Below, piece by piece: positions 49,998 to 57,557 of a DNA stretch of 64,000 nucleotides. The DNA is taken from contig NZ_JARVWP010000016.1 of assembly GCF_029846235.1 (NCBI RefSeq), forward strand, positions 62,001 to 126,000. The letters are read 5' to 3'. How positions within the stretch are numbered: the stretch's first letter is position 1; each line of letters opens with the position of its first letter. This stretch comes from Bradyrhizobium sp. CER78 (GTDB lineage Bacteria; Pseudomonadota; Alphaproteobacteria; Rhizobiales; Xanthobacteraceae). The translations under genes and the position numbers were made by a program. Under the pieces are notes generated by a model. The model made no database searches. It saw nothing but the letters and a program-made list of their open reading frames with translations, and was not told the origin of the DNA.

Positions 49998-50452
49998 TGG
50001 ACGCGTCAATCATCTCGGCCCTTGCCGCTCTGACCGGCACTGCCGTCGGCGGAATGACCAGCCTTATTGCCAATCTGCTCAGCCAGCGCGTCCAGCTTCG
50101 CGCGCAATGGCTGTCGCATGAGAAAAACCGGCGGCAAAACCTTTACCGGGACTTCATCGAGGAGGCGTCGAAGTGCCACATCGACTCGCTCCAGCATGAC
50201 GAGGCCGACATACCGAGCCTGGTCAGTCTTTACGCCAAGCTCAACCGGATGCGGGTGCTTTCGAGCGAACCGGTCGTCAACTGTGCCGACCACATCGCCA
50301 GGAAGATTCTCGATACCTATCTCGAGCCGGACAAGAGTTTTACCGAGCTGCGGGAAATGGCCGCCAATGGCACAATCGACCTTTTGCGCGAGTTCTCCAC
50401 TGCATGCCGTGTGGAGTTCGAGGCCCTCGACGCGGCAAACCGAAGATTTTGA
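49997..50452 (+). CDS. Hypothetical protein, end of the ndh-hlyD operon
   Basis: This 151-residue protein has a short hydrophobic N-terminal stretch (IISALAALTGTAVGGMTSLIANL) and then a helical cytoplasmic part (AQWLSHEKNRRQNLYRDFIEEA, LYAKLNRMRVLSS). It overlaps the stop of the permease gene by one base (TGATG), so it is co-translated. The small membrane-anchored helical form is common in rhizobia. No function is known. Confidence 0.8.
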   Translation: MDASIISALAALTGTAVGGMTSLIANLLSQRVQLRAQWLSHEKNRRQNLYRDFIEEASKCHIDSLQHDEADIPSLVSLYAKLNRMRVLSSEPVVNCADHIARKILDTYLEPDKSFTELREMAANGTIDLLREFSTACRVEFEALDAANRRF

Positions 50453-50504
50453 GTGTCGGAACCCGTGGCTCAGGGAGGGGACAAAGGGGGGCTGCCACCC
50501 ACTG

Positions 50505-50924
50505 TCACATTCCGGCCAGCCGCGCATCAACCGTAGCTGACCGGCGCAGCGTTTCGCTCACCGGGCATTTTTCCGAGATCTGCAGGAGGCGCAGCTTTTG
50601 CTCGTCGGTCAGTTCTCCTTCGAGGCGGATGGTCCGGGTGAAGTAGTCGAGCTCGCCGGCGTCATTGATCGACGGCAGGATGAAATGCTGCAGTTCGACG
50701 GTCGTGCGGCTGAGCGGCATTTTGTGACGCTCGGCGTAGGCCCGGATGGCGATGGCGGTGCAGGCGCCAAGCGCGGCCATGATGAGCTCATAGGGAGACG
50801 GCCGGTCGTCACCGCCGCCGGTTTCCGCCGGTTCGTCGGCGCGAAGTCGATGGCGGCCGATCGTGATCTCTTGTCCATGCAGGCCGTTTCCGCTTTCCCT
50901 GACCGTGACCAGTTGCGTCGTCAT
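50505..50924 (-). CDS. OsmC-family peroxiredoxin-like protein
   Basis: This 139-residue protein fits the OsmC/Ohr fold: the helix with the first reactive Cys (ALGACTAIAIRAYAERH) and the second Cys in SEKCPVSETL. The pair reduces organic hydroperoxides in the cytosol with lipoyl-type reductants. It lies 30 bp downstream of the CoA-transferase gene, so it may be the last gene of the catabolic operon. Confidence 0.92.
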   Translation of the reverse strand: MTTQLVTVRESGNGLHGQEITIGRHRLRADEPAETGGGDDRPSPYELIMAALGACTAIAIRAYAERHKMPLSRTTVELQHFILPSINDAGELDYFTRTIRLEGELTDEQKLRLLQISEKCPVSETLRRSATVDARLAGM

Positions 50925-50954
50925 ATCGGCCTCGCCTGTTCTGGAGCGTTGCCC

Positions 50955-52190
50955 CTAGGCTGCGGAGTGTTTTTGCTCCTTGGCGCGTGGCACGGCGCCG
51001 CTGACCAGCAGACCCTCGATCCGGCTGTCGTCGTAGCCGAGCTGTTTCAGGATCTCGGCATTGTGTTCACCGAGCTCTGGGGCGCGGCGAGCCGGGACCT
51101 TGGTCACGCCATGGACGTTCAGGGGGCTGCTGACCGTGAACGTCAGATTGCCGCCTGCGCCAGCGAGCGGAACGACAATGTCGTTCTCCTGCAGTTGTGG
51201 GTCCTTGACCACCTCGTGGGGGGCGCGGACCACGCCGAAGGTGATGTGGTTGTGATCGAAGACGTCGTGCCAGTGCGACATCGGCTGCGCTCTGAAGACC
51301 TCGTCGAGGATCGCGGTGAGCTGAGTTGCGTTGGCCACCAGCTTGGCTGCGTCCGAGAAGCGGGCATCCGACAACAGGTCTGGGCGGCCGATCCCAGTCG
51401 CAAAGGCCGGCCAGCGATCCGGGGTCAGGACGATCAGGAACCAGGTCTCGTCGGAGGCCTGGTAAACGTTGAAGATCGCGTTCGGCGGGCTCTTCCGATC
51501 GTGCAGCGGATAGAATTGGGCGTCGCAGAGGGCCGCTTGCACCGAAACGCCACAAGCCCAGACGCCCGACGCGAGCAGCGACGTCGTCACATAAGAACCT
51601 TGGCCAGTCCGCTCGCGCCGATACAGCGCGGTCACGATGGCCGAATACAGGCTTACGGCCGTCGCATGGTCGCCGCTGCCGGAGACCGGCAAGGTCGGCG
51701 GCGCCCCAGCGTCGCGCGTGAGGGATAGAAGGCCACTTCGTGCCCAATAGGCAGTGATATCGAATCCGGGCAAGTCAGCGTCGGGACCCCTGTCGCCGTA
51801 GCCGGTGATATCCGCATAGATCAGGCGCGGATTCCAGGCGCTGACGTCCTCGTAGTTCAGCTTCAGTCGTTTGCGTGCCGGGTGCGGTGTGTTGACGATC
51901 AGGACATCGGCCCATTTGACGAGCCGTTCGAGGATCTCGGCAGCATGCGGGGACTTCAGGTCGAGCGTCAGGCTCCGCTTGTTGCGATTGTTGAGATGCC
52001 AGGGATAATTGTCCTTGGCGCGGGGCTGTGGAGGAATTTTGTATCCGATCCGCCAAGTGTCGCCACTCGGCGGCTCGACCTTGATGACGTCGGCCCCGAA
52101 GTCGGAGAGGATGACGGCGGCTCCAGGGCCGGCAATGAAGCTCGCGAGATCCACGACCTTCAGGCCGGAAAAGATGTTATCGGTGGACAT
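50955..52190 (-). CDS. Family III CoA-transferase (CaiB/BaiF)
   Basis: This 411-residue protein is a class III CoA-transferase: KVVDLASFIAGPGAAVILSD at the N-terminus, ADVIKVEPPSGD, and the catalytic Asp in DLPGFDITAYWARSG. It moves CoA between acids through an enzyme-bound mixed anhydride and thioester. The ATG at 52190 follows AGGAGA. It sits 10 bp after the serine hydrolase gene. In this cluster it would activate the acid that the acyl-CoA enzymes degrade. The specific acid (carnitine-like, dicarboxylic or branched) is not visible. Confidence 0.93.
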   Translation of the reverse strand: MSTDNIFSGLKVVDLASFIAGPGAAVILSDFGADVIKVEPPSGDTWRIGYKIPPQPRAKDNYPWHLNNRNKRSLTLDLKSPHAAEILERLVKWADVLIVNTPHPARKRLKLNYEDVSAWNPRLIYADITGYGDRGPDADLPGFDITAYWARSGLLSLTRDAGAPPTLPVSGSGDHATAVSLYSAIVTALYRRERTGQGSYVTTSLLASGVWACGVSVQAALCDAQFYPLHDRKSPPNAIFNVYQASDETWFLIVLTPDRWPAFATGIGRPDLLSDARFSDAAKLVANATQLTAILDEVFRAQPMSHWHDVFDHNHITFGVVRAPHEVVKDPQLQENDIVVPLAGAGGNLTFTVSSPLNVHGVTKVPARRAPELGEHNAEILKQLGYDDSRIEGLLVSGAVPRAKEQKHSAA

Positions 52191-52200
52191 TACCGTCTCC

Positions 52201-53142
52201 TCAGCGTTGCAGTTGATGCGCGATGGAAAGATGTTCGGCATAGCCGCCCAACCGGTCGAGCAGGCGCGTAATCCAGTCGAGCAGCCGGCCCTGAACGTCG
52301 CGTCGGTTGATCTCGTTGAGCATCTCGTGGCGGCCGCCGGCGTAGAAATCGAAAGCCAGGTCGCGCAGGCCGGCGGCCTGGTAGCGCTCGATCAATAACT
52401 TCACGCCAGCCAGGTGCTGGCCGACCGGATCCTCGCTACCGGAGAACAGGTAGACCGGCAGGCCGCGACGCACCTTCGACAGCGCGAGGGGATCGGCGAG
52501 CCGCCCCGCCGAACCGAGAAACGAGGCGAGTGAATCCGGTTGCAGCGCTGCAAAGCAGAGGGGATCCTTGATAAAGGCATCCACGACGGCATCATCGCGA
52601 CTCAACCAGTCGAATGGGGTTCGCGCCGGCTCGAAGGCGGCATTGAGCAGGTTCGCGCCTGGCGGTGCGGCGCTTGCCAGACGCGCCAATCCATCAAGGG
52701 CGCCGGATCCGGACAGGATCAGGCCATCGATCTCGTGGCTATGGTCGATCACGTAACGCTGGGCGGCGAAGGAGCCCATGCTGTGGCCGAGCAGAAGCAG
52801 GGGGATGTCGGGATTTTCATCGCGGATGAGTTCGGTGAGGCGCAGCATGTCGGCAACCAGCAGCTCGAAGCCGCCGTCGCCGAAGTCACCGAGATGCTCG
52901 GGGGAGCGTGCCGAAAGCCCATGTCCGCGGTGATCATTGCCGTAGACGGTGAGCCCTGCCGACATCATCAGATCGATGATTTCGGTGTAGCGCCGCAGAT
53001 GCTCGCCCATGCCGTGGGCGATCTGGATCACACCGCGGGTCGGACCGCGGCTGTCCCAGCGAGCGCATCCGATGCACAGGCCGTCGGCGCTGGTCAGGTG
53101 AAATTCGGCGTCGGGAAGCGGCAGTGTGCTTGGCATGGCCAT
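52201..53142 (-). CDS. Alpha/beta-hydrolase (monoacylglycerol lipase-like serine hydrolase)
   Basis: This 313-residue protein is an alpha/beta-hydrolase: the oxyanion segment AHGMGEHLRRY, the nucleophile elbow LLLGHSMGS, the acid in FSGSEDPVGQ and the His in GGRHEMLNE. The AHGMGEH and NDHRGHGLS parts match monoacylglycerol-lipase-like enzymes. It could release the carboxylic acid that the CoA-transferase then activates. The gene lies between the CoA-transferase (10 bp) and the enoyl-CoA hydratase (24 bp), so all three are co-transcribed. Confidence 0.92.
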   Translation of the reverse strand: MAMPSTLPLPDAEFHLTSADGLCIGCARWDSRGPTRGVIQIAHGMGEHLRRYTEIIDLMMSAGLTVYGNDHRGHGLSARSPEHLGDFGDGGFELLVADMLRLTELIRDENPDIPLLLLGHSMGSFAAQRYVIDHSHEIDGLILSGSGALDGLARLASAAPPGANLLNAAFEPARTPFDWLSRDDAVVDAFIKDPLCFAALQPDSLASFLGSAGRLADPLALSKVRRGLPVYLFSGSEDPVGQHLAGVKLLIERYQAAGLRDLAFDFYAGGRHEMLNEINRRDVQGRLLDWITRLLDRLGGYAEHLSIAHQLQR

Positions 53143-53166
53143 GATCGGATGTCCCGGGTTGGTGCC

Positions 53167-53961
53167 TCAGCGCCCGTGGAATTGCGGTGCTCTTTTCTCG
53201 AGGAATGCGGAAGTGCCTTCCTTCTTGTCCTCAGTTGCCGCGCAAATGCCGAAGTAGGAGGCTTCCAGCGCGAACCCCTCGACCTGGCTGGTGTCGAGAC
53301 CCTTGTTCGCTGCTTCCAGCGAGAACTTCACGGCGATCGGCGCGTTGGCCGAAATCTGCCTCAGGATCGCCTCCGCCCGCGCGATCAAGTTCGCTGCGGG
53401 AACGACCTCGTTGACCAATCCGATGCGGTAGGCCTCCTGCGCCGAAATCGTCTCGCCGGTCAGGATGAGCTGGAGCGCGCGGCCCTTGCCGACCAGCCGC
53501 GGCAGGCGCTGCGTGCCGCCGCCGCCCGGCAGCAAGCCAAGCTTGACTTCCGGTTGACCGAACTTGGCATGCTCGGCGGCGATCCGGATCGTGCAGGCCA
53601 TCGCTGTCTCGCACCCCCCGCCGAGCGCAAAGCCGTTGATCGCCGCGATCACCGGCTTGCCGAGATTCTCGATAAGGCTCAGGACCTCCTGGCCGAAGCG
53701 GCTCGATTCCTCCGCCTCATAAGCGTCGGCGTGGGCGAGCTCGCCGATATCGGCGCCGGCGATGAATGCCTTGTCGCCTGCGCCCGTGAGGATCGCGCCG
53801 TGCACTGCGCGGTCCTCCTTCGCATCGAGGAACGCCTTCCGCAGATCGATCCAGGTTGGCGTGTCGAGCGCGTTGAGGACTTTCGGCCGATTGAGTGTTA
53901 CGTAGGCGATGCCGCTTTTCTTCTCGTAAAGGACGTTGTCCAGCGCCAGCTGGTCTGCCAT
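53167..53961 (-). CDS. Enoyl-CoA hydratase/isomerase (crotonase family)
   Basis: This 264-residue protein is a crotonase-fold enzyme with the CoA-binding and oxyanion segment KAFIAGADIGE, the first catalytic Glu in NGFALGGGCE and the second in QPEVKLGLLPGGGGTQ. With both Glu residues it should hydrate trans-2-enoyl-CoA to 3-hydroxyacyl-CoA in beta-oxidation. It works between the acyl-CoA dehydrogenase (54020) and the 3-hydroxyacyl-CoA dehydrogenase (55501) of the same cluster. Confidence 0.94.
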   Translation of the reverse strand: MADQLALDNVLYEKKSGIAYVTLNRPKVLNALDTPTWIDLRKAFLDAKEDRAVHGAILTGAGDKAFIAGADIGELAHADAYEAEESSRFGQEVLSLIENLGKPVIAAINGFALGGGCETAMACTIRIAAEHAKFGQPEVKLGLLPGGGGTQRLPRLVGKGRALQLILTGETISAQEAYRIGLVNEVVPAANLIARAEAILRQISANAPIAVKFSLEAANKGLDTSQVEGFALEASYFGICAATEDKKEGTSAFLEKRAPQFHGR

Positions 53962-54019
53962 GGCGGTCTCCGCTTTCGAAAAGGGGCGGGCGGATCAGTC
54001 TCTCGCCCGTACTGATTGG

Positions 54020-55240
54020 TCAGATGAAGGCGCTGATGCCGGTGATCGCCTTGCCGACGATGAGGTTCTGCATCTGGTAGGTGCCCTCATAGGAGTAGAG
54101 CGCCTCGACATCGGCAAAGAACTTGCCGACATGGTGGTCGGCGACGATGCCATTGCCGCCGAGCAGCTCACGCCCCCAGGCGACGGTCTCGCGCGCCTTC
54201 GCCGTGCAGAATGCCTTGGCGAGCGCGGCATGGTGGTCGCTCAGCTTGCCCTCGTCGTCGAGCTGCGCCAGGCGCAGCATCATGCATTGGCACGCCGTGA
54301 GATTGCCCAACATCTTGGCCAGTAGGTCCTGCACCAGCTGGAACGAGGCGATCGGCTTGCCGAACTGCTGCCGGCTCTGAGTGTAGGCGAGGGTATTCTC
54401 GAATGCGCCCATCTGGGCGCCGGTCGAGGCCCATCCGACCATGTAGCGGGTCATCCGCAGCACGCGGGCGGTGTCGCGAAAGGAGTTGCCACCCTGTAGT
54501 CGATTGGCTTCCGGGATGCGGACGTCCTTCAACGTGATCTGTCCGTTCTGCACCACTTTCAGCGCCATTTTGTGCTCGATCTTCTCGACGCTGAAGCCCG
54601 GCGTGGTCTTGTTCTCGACGATGAAGCCCTTGACCTGGTTGTCAGCGAGGTCGCGCGCCCAGATGATGGAGAGATCGCACCAGGGCGCGTTGCCGATCCA
54701 GCGCTTCTGGCCGTTCAGGATCCAGGAATCGCCGTCGCGCTTGGCGGTCGTGGTCAAGCCGCCGCTGGCACCGGAGCCGATCAGGGGCTCGGTCAAACCG
54801 AAGCATCCGATCTTCTCGAAGCGCGCCATCTGCGGCAGCCATTTCTGCTTCTGCTCCTCGGAGCCGTCGAGATAGATCGAGCCCATCGCAAGGCCGCTAT
54901 GGACGCCGAAGAAGGTGCAGATCGATGGATCGACCCGCGCCAGCTCCATTGCAACATAGCCGAACTGCTTCTGGCTGCCGCCGGCGCACCCATATCCTTC
55001 ATAGCCGAGGCCGCCGATGCCGAGTTCCTTGAACGACGGCAGCAGCTCGAACGGGAAGGCGTCATCGGACCAGTATTTGCTGATGATCGGCTTGACCCTG
55101 GTCTCCATATAGACCCGGACCTTCTTCACCAGCGCGATTTCATCGGGGTTCAGCAGTTCGACGAGCTGGTAGAAGTCGCCATTCGGCGCCGGCAGCGCCT
55201 TGGGTGCGTCGGATTTGTGGGCTGCAGCGGCGGTGACCAT
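54020..55240 (-). CDS. Acyl-CoA dehydrogenase
   Basis: This 406-residue flavoenzyme has the FAD- and substrate-binding segments CFGLTEPLIGSGASGG and LNGQKRWIGNAPWCDL, and the C-terminal SYEGTYQMQNLIVGKAITG with the catalytic Glu. The KRWIGN and YEGTYQ parts resemble glutaryl-CoA dehydrogenase and plant ACX4. It introduces the 2,3 double bond and passes electrons to ETF. It starts 260 bp from the next upstream gene, so this stretch may carry an internal promoter. Confidence 0.93.
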   Translation of the reverse strand: MVTAAAAHKSDAPKALPAPNGDFYQLVELLNPDEIALVKKVRVYMETRVKPIISKYWSDDAFPFELLPSFKELGIGGLGYEGYGCAGGSQKQFGYVAMELARVDPSICTFFGVHSGLAMGSIYLDGSEEQKQKWLPQMARFEKIGCFGLTEPLIGSGASGGLTTTAKRDGDSWILNGQKRWIGNAPWCDLSIIWARDLADNQVKGFIVENKTTPGFSVEKIEHKMALKVVQNGQITLKDVRIPEANRLQGGNSFRDTARVLRMTRYMVGWASTGAQMGAFENTLAYTQSRQQFGKPIASFQLVQDLLAKMLGNLTACQCMMLRLAQLDDEGKLSDHHAALAKAFCTAKARETVAWGRELLGGNGIVADHHVGKFFADVEALYSYEGTYQMQNLIVGKAITGISAFI

Positions 55241-55500
55241 GTTGGGATCTCCTTGGCACGACGTTTGGAGCGGAAGCGCTGAGCGCAGCGGATGCTTCGT
55301 TCGGTCTCGCGATCGAATGTGCCGGGCCTGACGCTGCCGCGCTTGAAGCCGCTTGCCGTTCCAGGGACGTTTTTGCGTTGTTGTAGGCAGGCACGCAGGG
55401 ACAAGAAGGTAGAGCGATGCTGCAAACCAATTCGCCCCCGGATGCCGTGGCTCCGGAGGCGAATCGACGCGATCAGACGAGGCGCGGCAAACCCGGCCGG

Positions 55501-56466
55501 TCAGGCGACCCTTGCCTGGTTCGCCTTCGCCACCTTGTTGCGCATCTCGATCAGGCCGAGCAGGATTTCGTCGCGCTCGGCGGCGAGTTCATCGATCGAG
55601 CGGGCACCGGCTTCCGCGTGAACGCCCTCGATCAGCTTCTTCTGGACTTCCGGGGTCAGCTCGGGCGAGCCCAGAACCTTCCACCACGCCGTGATGGGCC
55701 CGGTGAACTGCTGGAAGAAATGCTCGATGCCGCCCTGGCCGCCGCCGAGATGATTGAGCATCAGCTGGCCCATGATGCCCCAGCGCAAGCCGGGTCCCCA
55801 GCTCAGGGCCGTGTCGACGTCGGAAACGCTGACGACGCCATCGGCAACGAGGTGGTAGACCTCCCGCGCGAGCGCCGCCTGCAGCCGGTTGGCGACATGG
55901 CCCGGTACTTCCTTGTTGAGGCGGATCGTCCGCTTGCCCAATGAGGTATAAAACTCCGCGGCCCGTTGGATCGTCTCCTCCGATGTCTTGGCGCCGCCGA
56001 CGATTTCGACCAGCGGGACGAGGTGCGGGGGATTGAACGGGTGCCCGATCACGCACCGCTCTGGATGCGCCGGGCAGGCCGACTGGATCTCGCTCATGGT
56101 CAGGCCAGACGAGCTGGATGCGATGATCACGTCGGGCGGCAGCAGTTCGTCGAGCTGCTTGTAGAGTGTCCGCTTGAAATCGATCTTCTCCGGGCCGTTT
56201 TCCTGAACCAAGTCGGCATTCTTCACCGCGCTGACCAGCGCCGCGGTGAAGGTGAGCTTGTTCTGTGTTGCGCCGGGCGCGAGGCCTAAACGTTGCAGCG
56301 CCGGCCAGGCCGCTGCAACAAAGCGCCTGAGGGCCGCTTCCGCGTCCGGCGCAACGTCGGTCGCCACGACTTCGAGGCCATTGGCCAGGAAGAGGGCCGT
56401 CCAGCTTGCGCCGATGACGCCCGTGCCGATGACAGCAACCCGGCGAATGGGTATGTGCTGCGACAT
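55501..56466 (-). CDS. 3-hydroxyacyl-CoA dehydrogenase (carnitine dehydrogenase-like)
   Basis: This 321-residue protein has an NAD-binding Rossmann domain (VAVIGTGVIGASWTALFLANG), the catalytic region SSSSGLTMSEIQ, and HPFNPPHLVPLVEIVGG with the active His. The second domain has GPGLRWGIMGQLML. The overall pattern matches the L-carnitine dehydrogenase/hydroxyacyl-CoA dehydrogenase group, which is shorter than multifunctional FadB. It probably oxidises the 3-hydroxy group in this pathway. The start at 56466 is one base from the stop of the YWTD gene. Confidence 0.92.
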   Translation of the reverse strand: MSQHIPIRRVAVIGTGVIGASWTALFLANGLEVVATDVAPDAEAALRRFVAAAWPALQRLGLAPGATQNKLTFTAALVSAVKNADLVQENGPEKIDFKRTLYKQLDELLPPDVIIASSSSGLTMSEIQSACPAHPERCVIGHPFNPPHLVPLVEIVGGAKTSEETIQRAAEFYTSLGKRTIRLNKEVPGHVANRLQAALAREVYHLVADGVVSVSDVDTALSWGPGLRWGIMGQLMLNHLGGGQGGIEHFFQQFTGPITAWWKVLGSPELTPEVQKKLIEGVHAEAGARSIDELAAERDEILLGLIEMRNKVAKANQARVA

Positions 56467-56467
56467 G

Positions 56468-57388
56468 TCACTTCTCCTTGGGGATTTCGGCATAGGCGAT
56501 GCCGGTAAGGTTGCCCTGAGCGTAGAGGAAGTTGCGTTCGCCGGATCCATCGAGATGTGCCGAGTAGATCGAGCCCGCGAAATCTGTCACGAACATGCGA
56601 TCGTTGGGCACGTCCAGCGCAATGCCGATGCCTTCCATCAGGTGTGTCACCACGATCTCCGGCTCCGCCGGCTTGTTGTCGATGGAGGCCCTGTTGACCG
56701 TATTGCCGCGCGGAGGGTCGCCGCGGTCGGTCCAGTACAAGACCCTGTTCCTGACATCGAGCTCGAGGTCGATTGGCTCGGGAAGGCGGTCAAAAAACAC
56801 TTCGATATCGGTCCGGTTGACCGGTGTTTCGCCTTTGGGAATCTCGAGGTTGGCGCAGAAAATGCGACCTCGGCCGGCATTGTCTGGTCCCTTCTGGGTC
56901 CAGTAGATCCTGTTGCGCTTGGGATCGATTGCGAGACCAACGCACCACCTGGTCTGATCGCGGCGATCGGCATCGCCATGTCCGGATTCGATCAGCGTCT
57001 CCAGCTTGGAGCCATCGAGATTGGCGCGCATGAGGCGCATTCCCTCGCGATCGCACCAGTAGAGCTTGCCGGCCCTCTTATCGAGGATGATCTGCTTGGG
57101 GGTGAAAGTATCGCCAGGGGCCACGATCGTCCTGCGATTGCCGCCGTCGAGATCGGCGCGCTCGATCGAGCCGTCGTTTAGGCTGGGAACACCCATATTG
57201 GTCCAATAGATGTGGCCCGCCCCGACATCGACGACGATCCCGTCGGGATGACGGCAGCCGGTGACAATGGTCTTCTTGTCCGAGCCGTCGACATCCATCG
57301 CGTGGATGCACCCGGCATTCAATTCGAGAACGAAGAGGCGGGGAGCGGTCGCCGGCGCGTCCGCCGATTTGAAGGCCGGTTCGGGCAT
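56468..57388 (-). CDS. YWTD-repeat beta-propeller (LDLR-type) protein
   Basis: This 306-residue protein has five or six repeats of the YWTD kind: HIYWTNMGVP, KLYWCDREG, RIYWTQKGP and VLYWTDRGDPP are visible, and the last blade ends with MFVTDFAGSIYSAHLDG. These form a six-bladed propeller that often binds small molecules or works as a gluconolactonase-like hydrolase. No signal peptide is seen, so it is probably cytosolic. It is the first gene of the catabolic cluster, next to the dehydrogenase gene with one base between them. A link with the carnitine-like pathway is an inference. Confidence 0.85.
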   Translation of the reverse strand: MPEPAFKSADAPATAPRLFVLELNAGCIHAMDVDGSDKKTIVTGCRHPDGIVVDVGAGHIYWTNMGVPSLNDGSIERADLDGGNRRTIVAPGDTFTPKQIILDKRAGKLYWCDREGMRLMRANLDGSKLETLIESGHGDADRRDQTRWCVGLAIDPKRNRIYWTQKGPDNAGRGRIFCANLEIPKGETPVNRTDIEVFFDRLPEPIDLELDVRNRVLYWTDRGDPPRGNTVNRASIDNKPAEPEIVVTHLMEGIGIALDVPNDRMFVTDFAGSIYSAHLDGSGERNFLYAQGNLTGIAYAEIPKEK

Positions 57389-57557
57389 GTGTCACCTCTC
57401 TGGCGAGTGCGTCCAACACGGAACCGGCTTCGGCCCGCGTCAGCGGCTAGGATGCGTCAGGTGACCAGTGCCCGATTGGATGGGATTGCGACGTCCGGAA
57501 TGGATTTGCGCTTCTTGCGGCAACAGGGGGAGGCCGCGCTGGGGTTTTGGTGCGTGC

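Noticed and set aside
50598..54015. Long plus-strand frames opposite the CoA-transferase, hydrolase and hydratase genes
   Set aside because: They mirror the minus-strand genes, have no start signal and encode biased sequence.
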